Assembly (NCBI GenBank): GCA_963820545.1 | Contig: CAWGAJ010000001.1 | Location: forward strand, 248,001-312,000 | Direction: 5' to 3' | Length of the DNA: 64,000 bases | DNA from: CAWGAJ01 sp963820545 | GTDB lineage: Bacteria; Planctomycetota; Planctomycetia; Pirellulales; Thermoguttaceae | Part shown: piece after piece, positions 44,395 through 53,369 of the stretch | Position numbering within the stretch: the stretch's first letter is position 1 | Layout of the letters: every line of letters starts with the position of its first letter | Translations under genes and position numbers: made by a program | The notes under the pieces: generated by a model | Told to the model about the DNA's origin: nothing | The model's input: only the letters and a program-made list of their open reading frames with translations | The model's database searches: none

Positions 44395-44946
44395 ATGTCC
44401 GATTATCGACGCTATTTCGTGCCGGGCGGAACGTATTTCTTTACGGTTGTCACAGAAGGTAGAGCACAACTGTTTGATCTGAATTCCGCAAGGACTATAC
44501 TTGGGAGCGTTATACGCCAATGTTTTCTTCGATATCCGGTTGACGTCGTTGCCATTGTGCTGCTACCGAATCACATACACGCATTGTGGACACTGCCTAC
44601 TGGCAACGACAGGTACTCGCTGAGATGGCGATGGATCAAGCGCGAATTCACGCGGGCTTGGTTGGACCTAGGCGGCGTGGAGCAAAGCCGTCAATCCACA
44701 CGTCTGATCGAACGCCGACGCGGTGTATGGCAACGTCGGTTTTGGGAGCATGCCATTCGGGATGAAGTAGATTTAGAAGCCCATTTCGATTACATCCATT
44801 ATAATCCCGTTAAACATGGGCTTGTCCAACGACCGCGCGATTGGCCGTGGTCGAGTTTTCATCGCTGGGTCCAGGCTGGACATTATCATATCGATTGGGC
44901 AGCCGGACAGGACCTCGTGCAATTGCCCGGTGACGCAGGCGAATAA
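44395..44946 (+). CDS. REP-associated tyrosine transposase (RAYT)
   Basis: A 183-residue Y1 transposase of the IS200/TnpA-REP type. The N-terminus is YRRYFVPGGTYFFTVVTEGR, the HUH metal site is LLPNHIHALWTLP (about 57-69), and the catalytic Tyr region is HFDYIHYNPVKHGLV (about 128-142). The ending PRDWPWSSFHRWV is typical of RAYTs. Identical inverted 23-bp REPs flank it, which is the hallmark of this class. RAYTs are single-copy domesticated enzymes that mobilise REP sequences. Confidence 0.95.
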   Translation: MSDYRRYFVPGGTYFFTVVTEGRAQLFDLNSARTILGSVIRQCFLRYPVDVVAIVLLPNHIHALWTLPTGNDRYSLRWRWIKREFTRAWLDLGGVEQSRQSTRLIERRRGVWQRRFWEHAIRDEVDLEAHFDYIHYNPVKHGLVQRPRDWPWSSFHRWVQAGHYHIDWAAGQDLVQLPGDAGE

Positions 44947-44960
44947 AGTGTCACAGCAAT

Positions 44961-44983
44961 TGTCAGGCACGGGGTGCCTGACC
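44961..44983 (-). repeat. REP flanking the RAYT gene, right copy
   Basis: tgtcaggcacggggtgcctgacc is the exact inverse of 44327-44349, 15 bp after the RAYT stop. Confidence 0.93.
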
Positions 44984-45510
44984 TAGACTAGACTTGCGGT
45001 TGGCGTCGCTCATGATGTTGCCTTCCCCTTGTCAGGACAAGGTCGGCACGCCGAAGGAATGATTTCGGAGCTCAATGGCTGGCCTGCGTGTGCCCCTGTC
45101 AACGCTTCACCCGCGGCGTTACCGTCACCGGCGCATGACTCGAGGTCAAGATGGTTCGCTATTCCTTTCTTGTGCGGCTCTTTCATCCGCTACTCCATGC
45201 CGGTTTTGACCGGCGCTTTCCCTGACACCGCTTTACCCTTTTGAGACGTGTGTGTTTTTCAGTTCCTCCTTGTTTTACGCACTAAACGTATGACTAGTTC
45301 GACAAGTCCACTCCGTTCTAAAAATTCCGAATGTTCTCGTTGATTCAAGAACTTCGGTTTTTAGTGTATGTTTTTGGCATCAGAAAGGTGGTTCCCGGCA
45401 ACTACAATGGGGAAACACCCAACCGGAAGCGGCCTCAATAAGAATTGTGGTCTAGGTTTGCATAGACGCGAGCAGGTTGGCGTCAGTAGTACTTAACGAG
45501 GAGACGGAAA
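44984..45510. other. Intergenic region between RAYT and mscS
   Basis: It contains a frame at 45029-45244 (GQGRHAEGMISELNGWPACA) which lacks codon bias and membrane or domain signals, so I do not call it. An inverted pair ttccgaatgttctcg / caagaacttcgg lies near 45328-45355. The region may hold remains of another mobile sequence. Confidence 0.35.
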
Positions 45511-46323
45511 ATGAATGACAGTCTTAACACTTGGGGACTCTTGCGAAAACTGACATGGGAAGATGTGCTGCTCGTACTGGCCATCTTGCTTCTGGCTCGT
45601 TTGTTGATATCTTTTGCGCAGTGGCTACTCCGCCACGCTGCCGAAAAAGCGCCACCGCGCCTGCGTCTGACCATCCTTCGCGTGCTGCCGATTACCCGCC
45701 TCTCGATCAAGATCGGCGTCCTTATCGTGATTGTGCCGATCCTGGTTGAGCCGACATTTCGCAATGTCGTCGCCCTGCTTGGCAGCATCGGTCTTGCTCT
45801 GGCCTTCGCCCTGAAGGACTATGGAAGCAGTCTCGTTGCGGGAGTCGTAACGGTACTGGAAAACACCTACCAGCCGGGAGACTGGATCGAAGTGGACGGC
45901 GCTTACGGCGAAGTGAAATCCATCGATTCGCGGGCGGTACATCTTATGACGCCCGACGATACGGAAGTGATCATCCCGCACTCCCGGCTCTGGTCGGCCA
46001 GCATTTTCAATGCCAGCAGCGGCAACCGAAGTCTCCTTTGCGTGGCGGATTTCTATCTCCACCCCGACCACGAGGCTTTCGCGGTGCGGCGGCGGCTGAC
46101 GGAAGTTGCCGTTTCCAGCTCGTACCGCAAACCGGATACGCCGGTTACGGTGATCGTCCTGGAAAAACCTTGGGGCACACACTACCGCGTGAAGGCCTAC
46201 GTCAAAGAAAGCCGCGAACAGTTCCTTTTGATTACTGACTTGACGATCCGGGGCAAAGAGGCGCTTCGGGCGATGGATATCCAATTTGCACAAGCGCCTT
46301 TTGCAGAAATCGGAAAAATCTAA
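45511..46323 (+). CDS. Small-conductance mechanosensitive channel (MscS family)
   Basis: A 270-residue protein with membrane helices at about 19-38 and 66-84 and the pore-lining helix (NVVALLGSIGLALAFALKDY, 88-107) with its Gly/Ala pattern. The MscS beta domain (GVVTVLENTYQPGDWIEVDG then GEVKSIDSRAV) and a C-terminal alpha/beta domain follow. It opens on hypo-osmotic shock. Length and layout match the core MscS. RBS-like aggaga precedes the ATG. Confidence 0.93.
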   Translation: MNDSLNTWGLLRKLTWEDVLLVLAILLLARLLISFAQWLLRHAAEKAPPRLRLTILRVLPITRLSIKIGVLIVIVPILVEPTFRNVVALLGSIGLALAFALKDYGSSLVAGVVTVLENTYQPGDWIEVDGAYGEVKSIDSRAVHLMTPDDTEVIIPHSRLWSASIFNASSGNRSLLCVADFYLHPDHEAFAVRRRLTEVAVSSSYRKPDTPVTVIVLEKPWGTHYRVKAYVKESREQFLLITDLTIRGKEALRAMDIQFAQAPFAEIGKI

Positions 46324-46673
46324 AGCGATATGGCCTACAGGCCATGATTCTTGGAAGGAATAAGAAATGAATCCATACATATTTTGGAGAGATTTCTATT
46401 CCGTATGCTGGTCCATCGAATTTTAGCTCTTTCTATTGTGGCTGCAACTCGTGAAATAAAAGCAGGTTATGAACTAAAGGTGTCAGGAACCGTTTTTAAC
46501 TACAACTCGGCTGATTCTGACAAAAAAACGGTTCCTGACACCTTTATTCACCTCGGCTGATTCTGACAAAAAAACGGTTCCTGACACCTTTATTCACCTC
46601 TTTATTCACCTTTATTCTCATTGGATTTGCATGACTTGCTATCCTTTCCTATGTATATGCCTCCTCAGTAGTT
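46324..46673. other. Intergenic region with caggaaccg palindromes
   Basis: One left arm (aaggtgtcaggaaccgttttt, 46477-46497) and two right arms (aaaaacggttcctgacacctt at 46522-46545 and 46570-46590) are present. The right part is a tandem duplication of about 46 bp starting cggctgattctgacaaaaaa. A frame at 46351-46560 crosses these repeats and is not called. Confidence 0.75.
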
Positions 46674-47594
46674 TCATGGCCTCTTGCTTATTTTCCACTC
46701 TTCGATCCATTTTTGATCTTCCTCAGACAATTTATCTAATGGTACTTGAACCGAGGAACCGTCCCGTTTTGTCAACGTTGCTTTGCCAAACGCTATTCCG
46801 CTGAATTTTGCTTCGGTTTTGAATTTACCTGTTGAGTTGGTCCACACCCTAAACTCGGCGTGGGTCGCCTTGGGTTCGGGGACTGGTTCCGTGGATGGTG
46901 TTAAGGTTGTTTTCTTCGGTATGGGTGTTGTTGATGGACGATTGCCAAACGGTTCTATCATATCCCCGTTCCGTAAGTAAAAGAATTGTTCATTCCCCGT
47001 ATTTCTGTTTCGTTCGTACTGTGCAACCTGTGCTTCTACCTGTTCATCACTCATGGGTATACTTGGCGGGATTCGGTCTCGGTTGTCCCAAAAGCCAATC
47101 ATGCAGAAATCATCGTTGCCACCAAGTTCCACTATTGCCTGTTCATAGACATTCGGATCATATTTATATTGGGGATCAATCCATACTAATTGGAATTTCC
47201 CCTGATTTCGCACTTTTTGATAGTGCTTTGGTTCCGATGATAAATCCGTCTTTGCTTGTTGCGGATTAGGTTTGGTTTGTATGCTTACATTGGCCGTTGA
47301 CTGGTAGCGGTTCGTTTGATTGCTAGTAACTTTTAAAATACCAGCGAAGAAAATAACAAGGCAAACAATGCAAACAACGGGTAAGGCAAGTCTTGCAAGA
47401 AGATTGCCGGAATAGCCGCAGGTTTGACAACGCCAACCACCAATCCTGATAGAAGCTAGAATCCACACGGGAAGCCAAAAGCCACAAAGGAAAAGCGTAA
47501 CCAATGCGTGGGCAAGATGATTCGTACCCGGCCGTGCATGTAGAGTGTGCTTATTACATCTTCTACAAAACTTGCTTGTTTGATCCTGTGCCAT
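46674..47594 (-). CDS. Zinc-ribbon, membrane and SHD1-domain protein
   Basis: A 306-residue protein. The N-terminal zinc ribbon has CRRCNKHTLH (10-19) and later CQTCGYSG (55-62). Two membrane helices at about 30-48 and 65-85 follow, then a disordered linker and a central domain (QLVWIDPQYKYDPNVYEQAI). The C-terminal SHD1-like domain is EFRVWTNSTGKFKTEAKFSG ending KLSEEDQKWIEEW. The SHD1 part resembles the one in the SNase of the tRNA-Phe element (WTDSTGKFST..KLSKADQDFL). It lies in an AT-rich patch, so it may also be element-borne. Confidence 0.6.
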   Translation of the reverse strand: MAQDQTSKFCRRCNKHTLHARPGTNHLAHALVTLFLCGFWLPVWILASIRIGGWRCQTCGYSGNLLARLALPVVCIVCLVIFFAGILKVTSNQTNRYQSTANVSIQTKPNPQQAKTDLSSEPKHYQKVRNQGKFQLVWIDPQYKYDPNVYEQAIVELGGNDDFCMIGFWDNRDRIPPSIPMSDEQVEAQVAQYERNRNTGNEQFFYLRNGDMIEPFGNRPSTTPIPKKTTLTPSTEPVPEPKATHAEFRVWTNSTGKFKTEAKFSGIAFGKATLTKRDGSSVQVPLDKLSEEDQKWIEEWKISKRP

Positions 47595-47781
47595 GACTAC
47601 CCCCGAGTAACAGATAAGCTATACTGTAGATTTTCTGTTATGATAATTGGTTTGTCAAGCACTCCCTTTTAACCACTTCCGCATAAAATTAGCAACTTTT
47701 TTCAGCCGATCATCGGATATTTTTTCTTCGATCAAAGATGCTTAGATTCAAAGTAAATTGAATCTTGTGTCTTGCTGGTTG

Positions 47782-48147
47782 TTAAATTTTTTTCTTCTTC
47801 CCACTACTGCTAAGATTTTCAAAAAAGCGATAGATTTCTTCAAACGTAGAATTCCGATCAAATCGTTTTAGGCTCTTTCCGTGGGTTGTTTTCTCACGGA
47901 CCACAATCCCGCCCTTGTGGTCATAGGTCAAAGCATACCGATGACCATTAAAGTTTGCCCATGCCATGTTCGCTGTTTTACCAATGCGTTGATAAACTTG
48001 CAAAGAATTAGTGTCTATGTGGGCCATTGCCGCCGCATAAACTTTTGGATATACCTCAAACATATCTCCGGCATGATCCCCGGCGTTTTTGTATAAACCC
48101 CGTAAGTATTCTCCTGCTTCACAAATTGTAGTAATTGAACGAGCCAT
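47782..48147 (-). CDS. Protein of unknown function in AT-rich patch
   Basis: A 121-residue soluble basic protein (MARSITTICEAGEYLRGLYK). The second half is beta-rich (NMAWANFNGHRYALTYDHKG then GIVVREKTTHGKSLKRF). No family was recognised. It is oriented like its neighbours at 46674 and 48196, all leading away from tRNA-Arg, which would fit a small genomic island. Confidence 0.45.
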   Translation of the reverse strand: MARSITTICEAGEYLRGLYKNAGDHAGDMFEVYPKVYAAAMAHIDTNSLQVYQRIGKTANMAWANFNGHRYALTYDHKGGIVVREKTTHGKSLKRFDRNSTFEEIYRFFENLSSSGKKKKI

Positions 48148-48195
48148 TTTTTAGCCCTCCAATATGCAGATTAACTAATTGAGTCAAGATTTGTA

Positions 48196-48501
48196 TTATG
48201 GAATTTCCAAATTCTTTTGCATCCACTTGGCAAGGAGTATAGCGTCATCCGATGAAAGATTGAGTTTTTCAACGTATCGGCTGTAATGGTCGTTTGGGCG
48301 ACATACACAGAACCTTCCTGTTTGCATTACACATAACAAGAGTAGATCAGTGTCAGTATTCCAGTATGTACCGAGAGAGGTTCCTTGTAAACGGTTAATC
48401 ACCATATCAAGTCCTGTACCGTTTCCTAGGTCGTCAACCGTGCCAATAAATACTGTTTCCATAGCTTTTCTTCCTGGCATATTCTTTTCTCCTGTGAACA
48501 A
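48196..48501 (-). CDS. Protein of unknown function in AT-rich patch
   Basis: A 101-residue soluble protein. The longer frame starts MFTGEKNMPGRKAMETVFIG; the ATG at 48480 (MPGRKAMETVFIGTVDDLGN) is a plausible alternative, with aggagaaaag before it. The last 25 residues are helical (LNLSSDDAILLAKWMQKNLE). No family was recognised. Confidence 0.45.
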   Translation of the reverse strand: MFTGEKNMPGRKAMETVFIGTVDDLGNGTGLDMVINRLQGTSLGTYWNTDTDLLLLCVMQTGRFCVCRPNDHYSRYVEKLNLSSDDAILLAKWMQKNLEIP

Positions 48502-48586
48502 AAGGCCGCCGCTTGACTTCCCCTGTCGGCTGATTAAGATGTACTTACGACACCTGCCGACACCTCTACGAATTTAAGTAAGTCAG

Positions 48587-48660
48587 CATCCCCGACAGGA
48601 TTCGAACCTGTAACCTTCGGCTCCGGAGGCCGACGCTCTATCCGATTGGGCTACGGGGAC
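48587..48660 (-). tRNA. tRNA-Arg (CCG)
   Basis: The reverse strand folds from GTCCCCG to CGGGGAT, with a G-T closing pair. The anticodon stem-loop is CGGCCTCCGGAGCCG with anticodon CCG, and the T-arm is ACAGGTTCGAATCCTGT. CCA is not encoded. It lies beside an AT-rich accessory patch, but I found no repeat of its sequence within the window. Confidence 0.95.
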
Positions 48661-49174
48661 GTGAATTTTCTACTGCCGTCCATATTATTTTTGTTTTGAT
48701 GGACAACAGGCTCTGGCTGTAAATTTGCCCAGCACAACTGAATAACGCTACCGTTATTAATCTTTTATGTTGGGCTTAGGCGACTAAAAACAGAATATAC
48801 CAGAACCCTTTATTACATCAATGGCAAGGCCAAGGCTGAAAGGGCAAAACTCTTGGCAACTTATTGTCAGTCAAGGGCTTTCGATGTTGAGGCGATAAGA
48901 TCCAAACTCGCGATCTAAAGAGTCTCATTTTCTTCAAGAGGCGGCCCTTTTGAATTCACTCTTTAATGCCCATTGAAAGCCGGCCGCTCCCTGATTTTCA
49001 AGACTCTTTCGACGCCCCCCGATCTGTTTTCCGACTGATTGAATGGCCTTTATTGCGGACTTATAATAATTGCTATCGCACGCGGGGAGTATCTATCAAT
49101 TTAGACCAAGGGGACCGCCTCACTGTTTTCGCGTGATTTTTTACTTGAACCTCTTACCATAGGGAGTTGCAGCC
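48661..49174. other. Intergenic region upstream of the SPFH gene
   Basis: No gene or clear repeat. The stretch ttgcggacttataataattgc near 49053-49073 may include a promoter -10 (TATAAT) for the SPFH gene, but spacing to a -35 is poor. An RBS (agggagt) lies at 49160. Confidence 0.35.
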
Positions 49175-51171
49175 ATGACAGTTTTAACATTCTTGCTGGG
49201 CCATTTGTATTATAGTCTTTTAGTGGGCCTTGTTGCCTTTGTCGTGATTCTGGTATTGCCATCCATCAGGATTATCGGTCCGATTGAGATTGGGCTGATC
49301 ACAAAGCGATTCGCATGGAAAAAACTTCCGGATGACAACCCGATCGCCTTCCAAGGCGAAGCCGGCTATCAGGCCGATCTTTTGATGCCGGGCTGGCATT
49401 TCAAGTGCTGGGTGGTGTATGCGGTGGAAAAGCATCCTTGGGTTCAGGTGCGGGCCGGGGAGATCGGAGTGGTCGTGGCCCAGGTGGGCCGAGCGCTACC
49501 GATCGGCGCCAAGTCGGCCGAGTCGCTGAGCGAATTGAACCTGATCACCGATCTGCCGCGTGGCTCAAGGCCGGCGGACAAAAGGGCGTGCAGCGTCCGG
49601 TTTTGCCGCCCGGCAGTCTGATGCCGGTGCATCCGGTCGGTTTTCTGGTGATTACCCGCCAGCGCGTATACGGACTTCCCGTGGCACAGGAGTTTCAGCG
49701 CTTGCAGACCCACGGCAAGTTCACGTATCAGTCGTTTGGATTAGAAGAAGACCAGTTGCTGGTTAAGGTGCTCACGCCGCGCTCGACCGACGGCAAGGGG
49801 ATTGTCGATACCTGCGGCATCGTCACGACGTTGGAAGGCCAGCCATTGCCGGCAGGGTCCATTGCCTGCCGACTGAGCGAGTTCGAAGACATCAAGCGCC
49901 TGGAAAGCGAAAACGCCACCGATCCAATCCTCATCGAGGCCTTGATCGGAGCGAAGTCTGTTGAGCACAACAACTACCAGGACTTCGACGCGTTCTTAAA
50001 GGCCGGCGGCAAGATCGGACTGCAGCACGACCCGCTGCTTTATGGAGCATACCTGCTCAATCCGTTCCTGGTACAGGTCGAGGAAGTGCCCATGCTAGTG
50101 GTCAAGCAAGGCGAGGTGGCGGTCATCAAGGCCTACGTGGGCCTGCCGACCCAAGACACCTCGGGCGCCGCTTTCAAGTTCGGCTCGATCGTCCGGCCGG
50201 GCCATCGCGGAATATGGCAGGAACCGCTCAGGACCGGCAAGTATGCCATCAACCCCCGCTGCTACGAGGCCGAGCACGTGCCCACGGCCATTCTCAGCCT
50301 CAACTGGTCCGAGGCGGTAAGCGCGGCCCACAAACTCGACGAGCGCCTCTCGCAGATCGAAGCCAAGAGCCGGGAAGGCTTTGTGTTCAAGATCGAACTG
50401 GTCGTGCAGATCCACGTGCCCGACACCACTGCCCCGCGCGTGATCAGCATGGTCGGCACGATTGCCAACCTGGTCAACGAGGTGTTGCAAGCGGCCGTGG
50501 GCAATCATTTCCGCGATAAACTGCAAAGCATGCCGGCAATCAAGTTTATCGAAACCCGCCAGCAGGTGCAGGAAAGCGCGCTGGAGCACATCCGCACTCA
50601 ACTAAACCAGTACGAAGTGGAAACCCGCGGCGTATTTATCCAGGACGTGGTCCTGCCCGAAGCCTTGGTCCAGGTTCTCACGCAACGCGAGATCGCCAAC
50701 CAGGAGAAGGCAACCTACAAGATGCAGCAGGAAGCCCAGCAATTACGCATCGACATGGAGAAAACCAAAGGCACGGCCGACATGCAGGCCCAGTTGGCCC
50801 AGGCCCAGGTGGGCGTGGAGATCGCCACGCAAACGGCCCAGGCCCGCAAAAAACAGGCCGATGGCGAGGCGACCTACATCGCCGAAACAGGCCGCGCCAA
50901 AGGGGCCGAGGTCGAGGCCGTGGGCCTGGCCCGCGCCAAAGGTTTCGAGGCCCAGGTCCGCGCACTAGGTCAGGGGCCGACGGCGGTCATCAACGTCACC
51001 ACCGCCTTGGCCGAACGCGGCATGAAAATCGTGCCCGAGATCCTGGCCGTGGGCGGCGGCGCCACCCTGAACGGCGTGGGGGCATCGCTGATGAAATATC
51101 TGACTGACCAGATGTCCTCCCCGGCCAGCCCCAGCGCCCCGCCTACGCCCGCTGCCAAAGAAATAAAGTAG
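49175..51171 (+). CDS. SPFH/Band 7 (flotillin-like) membrane protein (frameshifted)
   Basis: Two frames join near 49557-49561 to give one protein of about 665 residues. The N-terminus has a membrane segment (YYSLLVGLVAFVVILVLPSI) followed by GPIEIGLITKRF. The SPFH domain covers the middle (VGFLVITRQRVYG, FKIELVVQIHVPDTTAPRV). A long Ala/Gln/Glu coiled coil (EKATYKMQQEAQQLRIDMEK, AQLAQAQVGVEIATQTAQAR) is typical of flotillins. It would scaffold membrane microdomains. A 47-residue membrane protein follows. Confidence 0.85.
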
Positions 51172-51336
51172 GTAAGTAGTAGTAGGTTATACTTTAGCAT
51201 AATTTTTTTGCAAACACGATATTTTTATGCTGCAGCATAACCTACAGAACTATAGTTTGACATGATTTTTTGACATTAGTATAATGGTGGTCTATTATTC
51301 ATTAAGGAATTTAACAACGATTCAGAGGGAGTATAT

Positions 51337-51480
51337 ATGTTAAAGAAAGCATTTCTGGATTACATCGGCTATCCGAGCAATTGGTACGTTTACGTGTCGG
51401 CCATTGGCTGGACCGCGTGGGTTATCTTCATGGTCGGGTATATCATCTGCACCAACCTACCCGCCGCGCCGGTTAAGTAA
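51337..51480 (+). CDS. Small membrane protein downstream of the SPFH gene
   Basis: A 47-residue frame: MLKKAFLDYIGYPSNWYVYV, then a helix (SAIGWTAWVIFMVGYIIC) and a short polar tail ending PAAPVK. A good RBS (agagggag) lies 9 bp upstream. It is too short for many gene callers. Its position suggests a partner of the SPFH protein, as small membrane proteins often accompany flotillins. That link is an inference. Confidence 0.55.
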   Translation: MLKKAFLDYIGYPSNWYVYVSAIGWTAWVIFMVGYIICTNLPAAPVK

Positions 51481-51757
51481 TTTTCCGGTCAAATAATTTT
51501 AAAGCCGACATCAAAATAAATTAATTCGCGCGGATGCCACGGGCTGCTTGCCAGCCCGTGCCGACGAAGGAAAATCGAACAAGCGATGCACTGGCCGACA
51601 AGACAGGAGCCAACGGGCATCATGCGTAGCATGGTCGGCATGGTCGGTTGAACACCGATAGTTGGTCGTGCCACCCTTCGTCGGCTTTTAATCCCCAATC
51701 CCTTATCTAAAAAACCAGCCCCGCCGCAACTCTTTGCTACAGCGGGGCTTTGCAGTG

Positions 51758-51832
51758 TCGGGGCGACAAGATTCGAACTTGCGACCTTCTGAACCCCATT
51801 CAGACGCGCTAGCCAGACTGCGCCACGCCCCG
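51758..51832 (-). tRNA. tRNA-Pro (GGG)
   Basis: The reverse strand folds with acceptor stem CGGGGCG/CGCCCCG, D-arm TGGCGCAGTCTGGCTAGCGC, an anticodon stem TCTGA/TCAGA with loop ATGGGGT (anticodon GGG), and T-arm GCAAGTTCGAATCTTGT. CCA is not encoded. Confidence 0.95.
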
Positions 51833-52163
51833 AATTGGGTATGGGCTCATTATATCCCGTGACCACAAGTATGACAAATCAAGGCCGATTTTGCAACGGC
51901 CTTTTTATGGAGACTGTAGACTCTACTTTTCTTGGTGGGACTTCGGTCGCGGATTATATGCTCGCCATCGTACAGGCTGTAAATTACATATTTATCAGTT
52001 TGCGTGGATCCACCAACAACTTGCGCGACCTTGTCCCACCCTACTATGAGATATAGGCTGTAGGAGGGAGACTGGAGGGCGGAGGCCGGAGGTAGTAGAC
52101 TGAACACTGTTAAATGTAAAGTGATTACTCCACTGAACTACTTTAACCGCAGAAACTTAGATT
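51833..52163. other. Intergenic region with MITE copy B
   Basis: Most of this stretch is the MITE-like element (51930-52044), followed by degenerate gtaggaggcggagg-type repeats. A frame at 51835-52056 is a translation of the element and not a gene. Confidence 0.6.
51930..52044. repeat. MITE-like element, copy B
   Basis: It begins cttggtgggacttcggtcgc and ends gcgaccttgtcccaccctac, the inverted counterpart of 19549-19680. The two share long identical stretches, including atgctcgccat and acaggctg, with scattered differences. The outer gtgagaaat repeats of copy A are absent here. Confidence 0.75.
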
Positions 52164-53087
52164 ATGGATTCATTTATTGATCGGCTGGATGCCGCCGTCA
52201 GGCGTTTGAAAAATCCGGTGCTAGTGGGACTAGACCCGCGGATCGAATCACTGCCACCCCAGTTTCTGCCCGCCGTGGAGGCAAATAATCCGGCCCAGCA
52301 GGCCCAGGCGTATAAACATTTCTGCAAAGGGGTGCTTGATGTTGTGGCCCCGCTGGTCCCGGCGGTTAAGCCGCAAGCGGCCTTTTTCGAGCAGCTCGGC
52401 CCCAGCGGGATGCAAGCCCTAGCCGACACAATCGCTTACGCCCGGGAAAAAGGATTGCTCGTAATTCTGGACGGCAAGCGCAACGACATCGGCTCTACTG
52501 CCACGGCTTATGCCCAAGGTTATTTAGGCGTCGGCGCACAAAGCCCCTGGGGCGCTGATGCCTTGACCGTAAGTCCTTATCTTGGGGAAGACAGCCTGCA
52601 ACCGTTTATCGACGTGGCCCGAGAGCGAGCGGCCGGGATATTTGTGTTGGTCAAAACCTCTAACCCGGGCGGCGGCATGATTCAGGATTTGGTGGCCGAC
52701 GGCCGGCCGATATTTTCCCACGTGGCCGAATACGTGGAGCGAATGGCGCGGCAGACCAAGGGCCAGTGCGGTTATGGGATTGTCGGAGCGGTAGTTGGCG
52801 CGACTTATCCGCGGCAGTTAAGCGAACTGCGCACGGCCATGCCGCATACTTGGTTTCTGGTGCCCGGCTACGGCGCCCAAGGCGGATCGGCCGCCGACGC
52901 GGCCGGTGCCTTCGATGCCCAAGGAGGAGGCGCGATTATTAACAACTCTCGGGGCATTATCTTCGCCCATGCCATCAAACCGTACTCAGAACGGTTCGGC
53001 CCTTCACGTTGGCAAGAAGCCGTGGAAGCGGCTACACGCGATATGATTGCCAATCTTTGCGCGGAAACCCCGGCCGGAAGCTTATAG
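52164..53087 (+). CDS. pyrF: Orotidine 5'-phosphate decarboxylase (type 2)
   Basis: PyrF makes UMP from OMP. The 307-residue length and sequence are those of the longer PyrF subfamily. The catalytic Lys-Asp network is DGKRNDIGSTA (103-113). PVLVGLDPRIESLPPQF (18-34) binds phosphate and nucleotide. The C-terminal VPGYGAQGGSAADAAGAFD and NSRGIIFA motifs bind the phosphate group. The start is the ATG at 52164. pyrE is far away (4742). Intact. Confidence 0.95.
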   Translation: MDSFIDRLDAAVRRLKNPVLVGLDPRIESLPPQFLPAVEANNPAQQAQAYKHFCKGVLDVVAPLVPAVKPQAAFFEQLGPSGMQALADTIAYAREKGLLVILDGKRNDIGSTATAYAQGYLGVGAQSPWGADALTVSPYLGEDSLQPFIDVARERAAGIFVLVKTSNPGGGMIQDLVADGRPIFSHVAEYVERMARQTKGQCGYGIVGAVVGATYPRQLSELRTAMPHTWFLVPGYGAQGGSAADAAGAFDAQGGGAIINNSRGIIFAHAIKPYSERFGPSRWQEAVEAATRDMIANLCAETPAGSL

Positions 53088-53369
53088 TTAGTTTTTCCTC
53101 CTCCGGGTTATTATCCTCGACACCATATTGGTATAGCTAATCGTCTTATGCCGGCAATTGGCAAGTTTATTTACAGGATTAAGCAAGCCCGCACTATTGA
53201 CAATCTCATCCACAACCATTAAATTGATATCGCTTTGCTAATCAAAGAATACTCCGTTCATCAACATCGTTTTTGGCTGTATTTTCTGCCGCATTATTTG
53301 CATCTGGTGTGTTTGATAGGGCCAATTTGTAATTATCTCGGAAATAGTTTTTGTGGATAAACACTTAAT

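Noticed and set aside
45029..45244. 71-residue forward frame between RAYT and mscS
   Set aside because: Pro/Ser/Ala-rich without domain, signal peptide or RBS. It may be a shadow of another decayed sequence; I could not support it as a gene.
46351..46560. 69-residue forward frame after mscS
   Set aside because: Its second half is a translation of the caggaaccg palindromes and it has no domain.
51835..52056. Frame with LGGTSVAD that matches a frame at 19510-19761
   Set aside because: The similarity comes from the shared MITE-like DNA in inverted orientation. Neither has an RBS or extends past the element as a protein.
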